Assembly: GCA_030668485.1 (NCBI GenBank)
Contig: DAOUTW010000001.1
Coordinates: 62,001-126,000, forward strand
Direction: 5' to 3'
Source of the DNA: Candidatus Zixiibacteriota bacterium
GTDB lineage: Bacteria > Zixibacteria > MSB-5A5 > GN15 > JAAZOE01
Length of the DNA: 64,000 nucleotides
Shown here: in pieces, positions 57,486 through 64,000 of the stretch
Position numbering within the stretch: position 1 is the first letter of the stretch
Layout: the number at the start of each line of letters is the position of its first letter
Position numbers and translations under genes: made by a program
Notes under the pieces: model-generated
Told to the model about the DNA's origin: nothing
Databases searched by the model: none
Seen by the model: the letters and a program-made list of their open reading frames with translations, nothing else

Positions 57486-58244
57486 ATGAGTAATTTGTCC
57501 CATAAAGAAGAGTCCAAATACCGGGCCCTGGCAGACGCGGCTCTTGCCGCCAGCGAGGGAAACGATATCGAAATCGTGGCCGAAAAAGGGCTCGCCGGAG
57601 CGGCTGATTATATCGGGCTGGCCGCCGGGTCTTTGATCTTATGGGACAGCAGCGACGAAATAGTCACCCGCGCCGTAAATGCAGGAACCGACGAGGACAG
57701 GGAAATCCTCGATGATACTGAAAAATCCCTCCTGATGATGCTCCGCAAAAATTTCAAAATGAAATCGGCCTACATGGAACTGGGCGGAGAAAAGGCCAAA
57801 TCGGTTTTCTTCCTTCCCATCGAAATCGAATCTCGCCAATTCGGCGCCTTGATCGGTATTAGAAAAGACAAGGTCCGGCTACACGATTATGATCAGTTCC
57901 TGCGAGCGCTGGCTTCGGTGCTGGCTCTGGTATCGGCTCCCAAAAAGGCCATCGAGGACCTCGCCGTAGGCATGAATCATGAAATCAATAATTACCTGAC
58001 ACCTCTGCTGGGAAATCTGGAACTGCTGGAAGATCCCGGTCTCAAACTTTCGGATGATGTCCGCAAGAAACTCGATGTTATTCAGCAGTCAGCCAAGAAA
58101 ATAGCAAAAGTAACCGCTCGTCTAAAAGAAGTCTCCAAACTTCCCCGGGTTCAGTATGTCGACGATGAATGGATGGTGAACCTTTCTGCCGAAGAAGAAG
58201 AGATCGACCGGGATAACGACAAGGATAATGATGAAAACGATTGA
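57486..58244 (+). CDS. GAF domain plus histidine-kinase DHp-like protein without an ATPase domain
   Basis: I chose the ATG at 57486 (MSNLSHKEESKYRALADAAL); the frame is open upstream to 57384 but that part looks non-coding. The 252-residue protein has a GAF-like sensor region (about residues 10-155). A DHp-type helix follows, with AVGMNHEINNYLTPLLGNLE, where the H-E-[IN]-N-N motif matches the phospho-acceptor histidine box. The second DHp helix follows, and then an acidic tail (SAEEEEIDRDNDKDNDEND) replaces the HATPase_c domain. It cannot autophosphorylate by itself. A phosphotransfer or decoy role is possible. Confidence 0.65.
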   Translation: MSNLSHKEESKYRALADAALAASEGNDIEIVAEKGLAGAADYIGLAAGSLILWDSSDEIVTRAVNAGTDEDREILDDTEKSLLMMLRKNFKMKSAYMELGGEKAKSVFFLPIEIESRQFGALIGIRKDKVRLHDYDQFLRALASVLALVSAPKKAIEDLAVGMNHEINNYLTPLLGNLELLEDPGLKLSDDVRKKLDVIQQSAKKIAKVTARLKEVSKLPRVQYVDDEWMVNLSAEEEEIDRDNDKDNDEND

Positions 58245-58344
58245 ACGAACAAAAATAAAGAATAAGATCAAAGCCCGTGTGCGCAATCGGCGCGATGCCA
58301 TAACCAAGGTACAATCGAAACGGGCCAATAAAAAAGCTTTGTGA
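58228..58344 (+). CDS. Possible 38-residue basic protein
   Basis: An ATG at 58228, 3 nt after AAGG, opens a frame overlapping the last 17 nt of the GAF-DHp gene in another frame. The product starts MMKTIERTKIKNKIKARVR and has about 15 Lys/Arg and almost no acidic residues, the mirror image of the acidic tail of its neighbour. It may be a chance frame or a small coupled partner. I have no family match. Confidence 0.35.
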   Translation: MMKTIERTKIKNKIKARVRNRRDAITKVQSKRANKKAL

Positions 58345-58430
58345 CAAATACCATCGATTCGTTTGATGCACAGGGAAGATAAAGCCGGTGCATCATAGTC
58401 AAGCCCCCATATCCCCTCCTCTCATCCCCG

Positions 58431-58477
58431 ATAGGCCGGTCGCCCCGCCGGCCTTTTCTTATGGCGCGAGCCATTCC
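58431..58477 (+). terminator. Double-hairpin terminator repeat, copy 1
   Basis: GGCCGG (58434-58439) pairs with CCGGCC (58448-58453), followed by TTTTCTT. A second small hairpin follows, ATGGC-GCGA-GCCAT. The same 47-nt arrangement recurs at 60567-60613 with the second loop changed to AAAA but both stems conserved. Confidence 0.7.
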
Positions 58478-58503
58478 CGATATGATCGCTTACCTTATTT
58501 GAC

Positions 58504-58532
58504 TTGACAGCAAATTAAGAAAAGCCTATAAT
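58504..58532 (+). promoter_or_regulatory. Perfect consensus sigma-70 promoter with long leader
   Basis: TTGACA (58504-58509), a 17-nt spacer and TATAAT (58527-58532) match the consensus exactly. The next start codon is at 58836, leaving a leader of nearly 300 nt. In the leader a hairpin (ATGCC-A-GGGC / GCCC-GGCAT, 58768-58791) lies shortly before the GGAGGAGGA ribosome site. The remainder of the gap shows no gene. Confidence 0.7.
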
Positions 58533-58835
58533 AAATATGATTCTCAGGGCACGTCCGATTTTCGGGATTGAATCAATCTGTTATAATAATATGGCCTTAG
58601 TGGTCAATGCTATCATAAAGTTTTACTGCAGGCGCTTCTTCGGTAGAGAGGGTAAGTCAAAATAGATGAATTACAAATTGTGTTTGTATGGGGATGGTAT
58701 CAATTATCTCATCGCGTAATTTATTAAACCGATAGCCATCCTCATCAGGAAATAAGGAAAATCTGTCATGCCAGGGCGATAAGCCCGGCATATATATCGT
58801 CAGAGGCAAAAACAAAACGATGGAGGAGGAACATT

Positions 58836-60548
58836 ATGGAATATCGCAAGGTAGTCGCAATCATCCTGCTGATAATGGGAGCGATGATTTTTTCATCGTC
58901 CGGGTTGGCGCAGGATGACCCCAAGGATACATATTATATGTATGTCAACTGGAATCCGGGGATCAACTATACTACCGGTATTAATGGGTACGTTGACAAT
59001 CATGGTTATCTGGGTGATGCTGGTGAAGAGTATGTTTTTGTCGTCGGGGGACCTGATTATACCGGGCATCACACCGCCTATGTATACCGGGTCGATACCG
59101 ACGGTGATCCAAATATGCATCCGAGTAATCCAGATGCCACCGGCCCAATAGCGACGCGCACCTTTACCTTGATCAATTCTCATTATCTGGGATACTACCG
59201 CGCCGGTCACGAGAATGCATTCTACATTGACGATAGTGGAATCTACTATGGTGCTTCTCCTGGATGGAGTGGATCTGCGGCTCCCGGATGGGGCGGAATA
59301 TTTCACTGGGATTTTGATTGGAATGAAATCGGTTGGGAAGTACCCGTGCCGGTAGCCCGAGCACAGACACTGGCACGTAATCCCAATACCGGGGAGTGGT
59401 GGATAGGCGATACCGATCGCCGATTGTTCCGATGGGATGGATCAGCGTGGGTGTACATGTTTACCCATCCCAATATGTCCGGAGGGCATCATGACGGGAT
59501 GGAAATTATCGGCAATATTTTAAGCGTTTCGGATATGACTTCAGATGTTATATACCAGTATCGTCTCGATGCTTCCGGAAATCCAATTGATCCTCCCGCC
59601 TCACCATTTAAAATATTTACTTATTCGGCTGGCCCTCCAGTTGAAGGGATGGGATATGGACCCAATCGCCATATTTGGATTGCCGGATATGGCTCCGGCA
59701 CCATTTATGAAATCGGTGGAGGGGGGCTGATACGGGATATTGAAGATCAAATTAAGAAATCGGGAGAGCTTTTTGATTCCTTTGATTTGGACGACTATAC
59801 ACAGGATTTACTCGAACCGGTTACCTGGACATACGCCGGGAACATTGTCCTCAGTGTAGCTGTTGATGGCGACAATATGGTCACCATTACCTATCCTGAC
59901 GGTTGGACCGGAAGTGAGACAATTATATTTACGGCCACTGGTGATGATGGTACCGTCATAGCTGATGACGCCACATTCACGGTCCTACCCGCTTTGGAGG
60001 CGTTGTGCGTTGTAATCCCCGACACCATGTACATGTACTACGCTTATGCCCTCGATCCGATGATAGGGACGATATATCTCGGTAATTTGCCGCCGACGCA
60101 TACTGTGAATGATATAAATACGTCGACGTTAGCCATTAATAGTGAAATTGATCCGACTTCGGTTACCTTGCTCTCGGAATTTCCCGGTTTCGACGATCAG
60201 GTCCTGGCTCTCGAATTTTCGATAACTGATTTCCTCTTCAGCTATACCTCTGTATGGGATATGGAAGATCACCCGTTTACCGTTTCCGGTGAGTGCAGCG
60301 ACGGTGCCCACCTTGTTGCTGAAGGAGTGGTTACCATAATTGGTCATATATCCGGTGATGCCAATGGCGATGGAGCCGTCGATATCGGCGATGCCGTTTA
60401 TCTTATCAACTATGTTTTCAACGATGGTCAGCCGCCGCCGTTTATGGATTCGGGTGATGCCAATTGCGACGGTCGAGTCGATATTGGTGATGCTGTCTAT
60501 CTGGTTCGTTACCTGTTCTTCCACGGACCGGAACCCTGCCATCCATAA
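58836..60548 (+). CDS. Secreted beta-propeller-like protein with dockerin repeats
   Basis: The 570-residue product has a signal peptide (cleavage near GLAQDD) and a region rich in W-x-G and aromatic strands (EYVFVVGGPDYTGHHTAYVY, EWWIGDTDRRLFRWDGSAWV, RHIWIAGYGSGTIYEIGGGG). This reads like a beta-propeller of about residues 40-310. An Ig-like linker similar to the one in the 50334 gene follows (VVIPDTMYMYYAYALD). It ends with two dockerin-like repeats (GDANGDGAVDIGDAVYL, GDANCDGRVDIGDAVYL). GGAGGAGGA precedes the ATG. The function is unknown; surface binding is likely. Confidence 0.75.
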   Translation: MEYRKVVAIILLIMGAMIFSSSGLAQDDPKDTYYMYVNWNPGINYTTGINGYVDNHGYLGDAGEEYVFVVGGPDYTGHHTAYVYRVDTDGDPNMHPSNPDATGPIATRTFTLINSHYLGYYRAGHENAFYIDDSGIYYGASPGWSGSAAPGWGGIFHWDFDWNEIGWEVPVPVARAQTLARNPNTGEWWIGDTDRRLFRWDGSAWVYMFTHPNMSGGHHDGMEIIGNILSVSDMTSDVIYQYRLDASGNPIDPPASPFKIFTYSAGPPVEGMGYGPNRHIWIAGYGSGTIYEIGGGGLIRDIEDQIKKSGELFDSFDLDDYTQDLLEPVTWTYAGNIVLSVAVDGDNMVTITYPDGWTGSETIIFTATGDDGTVIADDATFTVLPALEALCVVIPDTMYMYYAYALDPMIGTIYLGNLPPTHTVNDINTSTLAINSEIDPTSVTLLSEFPGFDDQVLALEFSITDFLFSYTSVWDMEDHPFTVSGECSDGAHLVAEGVVTIIGHISGDANGDGAVDIGDAVYLINYVFNDGQPPPFMDSGDANCDGRVDIGDAVYLVRYLFFHGPEPCHP

Positions 60549-60566
60549 TTGCACATATAAGTAAAA

Positions 60567-60613
60567 ATAGGCCGGTCGCCCCGCCGGCCTTTTCTTATGG
60601 CAAAAGCCATTCC
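60567..60613 (+). terminator. Double-hairpin terminator repeat, copy 2
   Basis: GGCCGG (60570-60575) pairs with CCGGCC (60584-60589), followed by TTTTCTT and ATGGC-AAAA-GCCAT. It closes the 58836 gene and copies the element at 58431-58477. Confidence 0.75.
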
Positions 60614-60755
60614 TCTGCTGTCGCGAGAATGATCGAAAACTATTGGTTGAAGTTAAACTTGCCTTTAGAAGCTGAGCCTCTTATAATTCAAAAGGAGCTT
60701 TCTTCAAAATCACAGGGACCAAAAGTTCATTAAATGAAATAGACAGGGAAAAGGT

Positions 60756-61298
60756 ATGAAAATGCGAAATATTTACCGGGTTGCTGTCGCAGTATTGGCA
60801 TTGCTATGGATTGCCGTATTGATCGGCTGCTGCGGTGAATGCACGGTTGATACACGGGAAGAGGACAACAAGGCCACCGTGAGGAAAATACACGAGGAAG
60901 TATCAAAGGGAAACATGGCAATATTCGATGAAGTGTTAGCTCCCAATTATGTGCGACATTGTCAGGCTATGCCTCCCGAATTTCAGGAGCTTGAGGGAAC
61001 AGAAGTATTTCTGGCCTTTATCGAGGATTGGCTGAAGGCTGTCCCGGACAACAAGGACGTGATTGAGTTGATGATCGCCGAAGGCGACATGGTGGCATAT
61101 ATAACCACCATGACCGGTACGCAGACAGGCCCGTTAGATGCCTTACCAGCCAGCGGCAAAAGCTTTTCTCTGACGAATATTATTATCCATAGATTCGAGA
61201 ACGGTAAAATCGCCGAAACGTGGGTAAGCTGGGATAATGTTTCCATGTTGACACAGCTTGGATTTTTCCCGCCTCCACCGCCACCTGAAAAGCCATAA
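60756..61298 (+). CDS. SnoaL-like (ester cyclase/NTF2-fold) lipoprotein
   Basis: The 180-residue protein has a lipoprotein signal (IAVLIGCCGEC). Its NTF2-fold sequence is typical of SnoaL-like ester cyclase family proteins: NKATVRKIHEEVSKGNMAIF, VLAPNYVRH, FLAFIEDWLKAVPD, and the C-terminal IIIHRFENGKIAETWVSWDN. A proline-rich tail (PPPPPPEKP) follows. Family members bind or isomerise small hydrophobic molecules, but many are of unknown function. It is monocistronic. Confidence 0.8.
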   Translation: MKMRNIYRVAVAVLALLWIAVLIGCCGECTVDTREEDNKATVRKIHEEVSKGNMAIFDEVLAPNYVRHCQAMPPEFQELEGTEVFLAFIEDWLKAVPDNKDVIELMIAEGDMVAYITTMTGTQTGPLDALPASGKSFSLTNIIIHRFENGKIAETWVSWDNVSMLTQLGFFPPPPPPEKP

Positions 61299-61375
61299 AT
61301 CCAAATATCTGCTATCGGGCGGGAGCTACACTCCCGCCCATGAATATCTTAGGAACATCTGCAAATCGACCGAGT

Positions 61376-62830
61376 CTACGGTCCCGGGCGGCTTTGCTGG
61401 AACCTGATTTCGCATCCAGTATGCATAACCATCGCACCATTGTATATTTTGATACCACGGTCCGGTATCGGAGTATAGAGCACCGACGGGCTGCGCGAAC
61501 TACCGTCGAATCTAACCGTTTCCGCACCACAGGTCAGCTTTACCCCCGGAAGGAACTGGATAAACTGCCCGGCTTGAAATTCTGCGGCGGTTCCGATGCA
61601 GTCGCGATCGACATAACGATAAGGAAACGGCAAAGTAGACAGGGGACCGAGAAACATATCGCCCAGACTTTGAATGGGCACAATACCGGTAATCATATAT
61701 TCTTGAACCCAACTGGCGGTATCAACGACCTGGAGCAGACCATCCAGAGCAAACCAGGCATTGTTGTCGTCGTTCCATCCGTAATTCATATGATATTCGG
61801 GTTGATAGCTTCCCCAAAACCATTCTCTCCAGCCGTCGAGGACAATCGAATGTCCCATAATTCGATACTGTATGGGACGATTAACGTTGAGTTGTGGCTT
61901 TACCATCTCCCACCATAATGAGCCGGCAAACGACCTTCTATGGAAAACGGAACAGTCCTCATACTTCCATATCTCATAAACAGATTCCATATTGGAAGTG
62001 GGAGTCGATGATGCGCATCCATCACTGCACCAATCCATGCCGACGAACACGCCGATGGTGAAACACAGTTCGGCGACACTATCCATTACCTGGGTGGGTG
62101 AACTTTGGTCGACAACATCGTACATAAGGTCCCATCGTCGCCCTGGCGGCCATGACCAGTAGCGCATAATTTGAGCGCCTGCGAGGGCCACACATCCAAC
62201 GGAGCAATTGGTTTCCGTACATCCGTTATGAGCAGCCGGTGTTTGCAGGAAATAAGGATAGAATTGATGCCATGATGATGACAGGAGCGAATCGCCCGCG
62301 ACGTAATTGGCCTTATCCGCATCCAGAGCAAGTTCCTGAAGAAAGTCTTCGCTCGAGACGTTCAATTTATCCAGGGTCGCCTTGTATTTGTATGCCAGCA
62401 ATTGTTCGACCTCTTGAATACTCACCGTTGCGGCAGGTCCTGCCTGGGCCTCAATCTCATTGAGCATCCGATCCATCTGGAACTTGATGAGATCGGTCGG
62501 ACCGTCTTCAGCTTCAAGATCGAGGGTGGAATTGCCGGAATAGGTTTTGACCGGAGCCAGCCCTTTGATCAGCGAGACAATCACATAACCGCCTGGCTCA
62601 ACCGGGCAATAATATCCCAGAAGCTTGTCGCTTTGCCTAAATTCATTCACAGCCGAAATCTCGGCAGCTTCATGACCACCCCAACTGCCGGTGGTATGGA
62701 TAATCAGCCTGACCCAGTTGTTCGCTATTTGCAGAGCTTCATCGCTGGTAACCACATCTGATCGAACCGGCGACGAAAAGCATATCAAGGCCGCAACAGC
62801 AAACAAAAGAGTAATGTTTAAATATCGCAT
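61376..62830 (-). CDS. Secreted family C10 (streptopain-type) cysteine protease
   Basis: I chose the ATG giving MRYLNITLLFAVAALICF because AAAGGAGAG lies 6 nt upstream. The 484-residue product has a signal peptide and a C10 propeptide (TSDEALQIANNW, YYCPVEPGGYVIVS). The catalytic Cys lies in NCSVGCVALAGAQIMRYW and the His in MGHSIVLDGW, with HMNYGW following. The C-terminal 90 residues form a beta-rich tail without a dockerin. It starts 13 nt after the tail-fibre-like gene, so the two are probably one transcript. Confidence 0.88.
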   Translation of the reverse strand: MRYLNITLLFAVAALICFSSPVRSDVVTSDEALQIANNWVRLIIHTTGSWGGHEAAEISAVNEFRQSDKLLGYYCPVEPGGYVIVSLIKGLAPVKTYSGNSTLDLEAEDGPTDLIKFQMDRMLNEIEAQAGPAATVSIQEVEQLLAYKYKATLDKLNVSSEDFLQELALDADKANYVAGDSLLSSSWHQFYPYFLQTPAAHNGCTETNCSVGCVALAGAQIMRYWSWPPGRRWDLMYDVVDQSSPTQVMDSVAELCFTIGVFVGMDWCSDGCASSTPTSNMESVYEIWKYEDCSVFHRRSFAGSLWWEMVKPQLNVNRPIQYRIMGHSIVLDGWREWFWGSYQPEYHMNYGWNDDNNAWFALDGLLQVVDTASWVQEYMITGIVPIQSLGDMFLGPLSTLPFPYRYVDRDCIGTAAEFQAGQFIQFLPGVKLTCGAETVRFDGSSRSPSVLYTPIPDRGIKIYNGAMVMHTGCEIRFQQSRPGP

Positions 62831-62843
62831 TTTTCTCTCTCCT

Positions 62844-64000
62844 TTACTGAAGCGTAACCAGGACAAGTATTTTACCCTTTTGACCCTTTTCCATTCTCTG
62901 CATCGCTTTCCCCAAAATAGCTCCCCGGGTGCGATTGTGATCGTTGGCTTTCATGGCATAACCGGGCAGGGAAGAGGTCGTGAGGAGATCGCCCGGCTCG
63001 ATGGCGGCGGTCGTCGCATCGACATTGCAATAAACCCGTCCCGCCAGCGCCACATCCATATCGTACTTGTCGCCCCCAAGCCGCACACCCGATCCAAGCC
63101 CGTTGGCGCCGGCAACGATACCGGCCACTTTGCTGTCGTATGCAGAATTGCTTACCGCCAGTTTACCGGGATTATCCGGGTCGATAATAACGACTGTGCC
63201 GGGGTCAATTTCGTGCTTTTGCGAAACATCAAACCCTTCGGCATAGTCGAGACCTTCGCCCAATTCGAGTATGGTTTCTCCGTCAATTTTACTGACCAGA
63301 ATAACATTCCCCCTAAATTTAGCGGCATACCCGGTCCACCCACCAACCGCCTCGATACCGATTCCATCATCACCGAAGGCCTTGGCATAAACTGCCCGCC
63401 CGCCCTCAGAGCTGGTAATAGCATGGACACCATGTCCGCCAGGGCCGGATGCTTCACCATAAACACCGTGGCCGTCAACGCCAGTGGCAATACCATAAAC
63501 TCCGTGGCCGGAATCGCCAGCGGCACTACCATATACTCCGTGGCTGGCAGCGCCAACGACATTACCATAAACTCCGTAGCTGCTGTCCTGATTGGCATCC
63601 CCGTAAAGCCCATAACCCATTAGGCCGGTTGCGTAACCGCGGACCCCGGTTCCAAGCATGCCAGTGGCACTGCCCCTGACACCTGCTCCGCCCGAACTGG
63701 AGGTTATTCCCTTAATGGCATTGATCATAACACCGGAAGCCTCGGCTGTGATAGCAGTACCGCTTTCATTGATAACATGCAATTTCGCCGCCGGGTTGGT
63801 TGTTCCAAGACCAACCGTCCCCAGTTCGAAATTTCCGAAAATAAGGGGCGTGACTGTGCTTGAATTGGCGATAAATAGTCTGTCGTAACCGCTTTCATAG
63901 TAACCGGCATCATGACCGATGAAAACATTGCCCGATCCGGTAGCATTGGCACCCGCCGATTTACCAATAAACGTATTGTTTTCCCCCGGGGCGCTAATTC
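62844..64000 (-). CDS. Repeat-rich tail-fibre/trimeric-adhesin-like protein, 5' end outside window
   Basis: The frame is open to the right edge, so the start lies outside; about 385 residues are visible. It begins with head-type motifs (NNTFIGKSAGANATGSGNVF, then GHDAGYYESGYDRLFIANSS) and the GLGTTNPAAKLHV element common before collagen-like or chaperone stalks. About six GHGVYG-type repeats of 11-21 residues follow. The conserved C-terminal domain reads LDYAEGFDVSQKHEIDPGTV and GRVYCNVDATTAAIEPGDLL, and ends KGKILVLVTLQ. Such proteins form surface fibres; a trimeric fold is inferred. It is followed by the C10 protease gene. Confidence 0.72.
   Translation of the reverse strand, partial: ISAPGENNTFIGKSAGANATGSGNVFIGHDAGYYESGYDRLFIANSSTVTPLIFGNFELGTVGLGTTNPAAKLHVINESGTAITAEASGVMINAIKGITSSSGGAGVRGSATGMLGTGVRGYATGLMGYGLYGDANQDSSYGVYGNVVGAASHGVYGSAAGDSGHGVYGIATGVDGHGVYGEASGPGGHGVHAITSSEGGRAVYAKAFGDDGIGIEAVGGWTGYAAKFRGNVILVSKIDGETILELGEGLDYAEGFDVSQKHEIDPGTVVIIDPDNPGKLAVSNSAYDSKVAGIVAGANGLGSGVRLGGDKYDMDVALAGRVYCNVDATTAAIEPGDLLTTSSLPGYAMKANDHNRTRGAILGKAMQRMEKGQKGKILVLVTLQ

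Noticed and set aside
63370-63640. Regular DNA repeats near the right edge that resemble a CRISPR array (CCGTGGC... every 45-60 nt)
   Set aside because: They are the codons of GHGVYG-type protein repeats in the fibre-like gene; the spacing and the repeats diverge as coding sequence does.

Overview
The window reads as chromosome of an uncultured, Gram-negative-type bacterium with moderate GC. The best guess is a member of Candidatus Zixibacteria or a close relative. This is an inference from style, not a database match: five large secreted proteins end in paired dockerin-like repeats of the GDANGDG-x-VNVGDAVYLINYVF type, several lipoproteins carry clear lipoboxes, and the complex I operon is complete and separately encoded (nuoC and nuoD unfused).

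Layout. 1-3.9 kb: the 3' end of a PEP-synthase-like/nucleotidyltransferase fusion, a metallophosphoesterase, a tiny membrane protein and an acetate-transporter-like protein. 4-10.2 kb: two tandem gingipain-type (C25) secreted proteases with dockerins, each closed by a terminator. 10.4-22.3 kb: a co-directional glycoside locus that I read as a high-mannose N-glycan degradation pathway: GH130 phosphorylase, a remnant of a GH38-like gene, a CBM9-type lipoprotein, a GH99 endo-mannosidase lipoprotein, a long SSS-family symporter, a GH38 alpha-mannosidase, a PNGase F homologue (lipoprotein) and a GH20 hexosaminidase. The surface enzymes would free and open the glycan, the symporter would import products, and the signal-less GH38, GH20 and GH130 enzymes would finish the job in the cytoplasm. 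The neighbouring secreted proteases could supply glycopeptides. 22.5-24.4 kb: a DUF6599-type lipoprotein and a Tat-exported DUF362 protein.

24.4-30.3 kb is an accessory, AT-richer zone: about 1 kb of diverged direct repeats, a radical SAM/SPASM protein, and then a sharply bounded transposon (27155-30297). It has perfect 12-bp terminal inverted repeats and a perfect 8-bp target duplication. Besides an IS1-family transposase it carries a complete class II tRNA with leucine-type features but an alanine (UGC) anticodon, a second tRNA-like structure, two small proteins, a 37-nt near-perfect palindrome and a HicB/HicA toxin-antitoxin pair. This transposon and its tRNA are the most unusual content of the window.

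30.4-34.3 kb: a secreted acidic protein, a UMF1-type MFS transporter, a methyltransferase and a PHP-domain protein. 34.3-34.5 kb: two strongly structured non-coding segments. 34.7-49.2 kb: nuoABCDEFGHIJKLMN with a small CPYC glutaredoxin-like gene inserted between nuoM and nuoN. 49.5-64 kb: secreted and surface proteins (a clan CD-like/VWA/dockerin protein, a subtilase/dockerin protein, a beta-propeller-like/dockerin protein, a SnoaL-like lipoprotein, a C10 streptopain-type protease and a repeat-rich tail-fibre-like protein running off the right edge), interrupted by purF and a GAF-DHp protein lacking a kinase ATPase domain.
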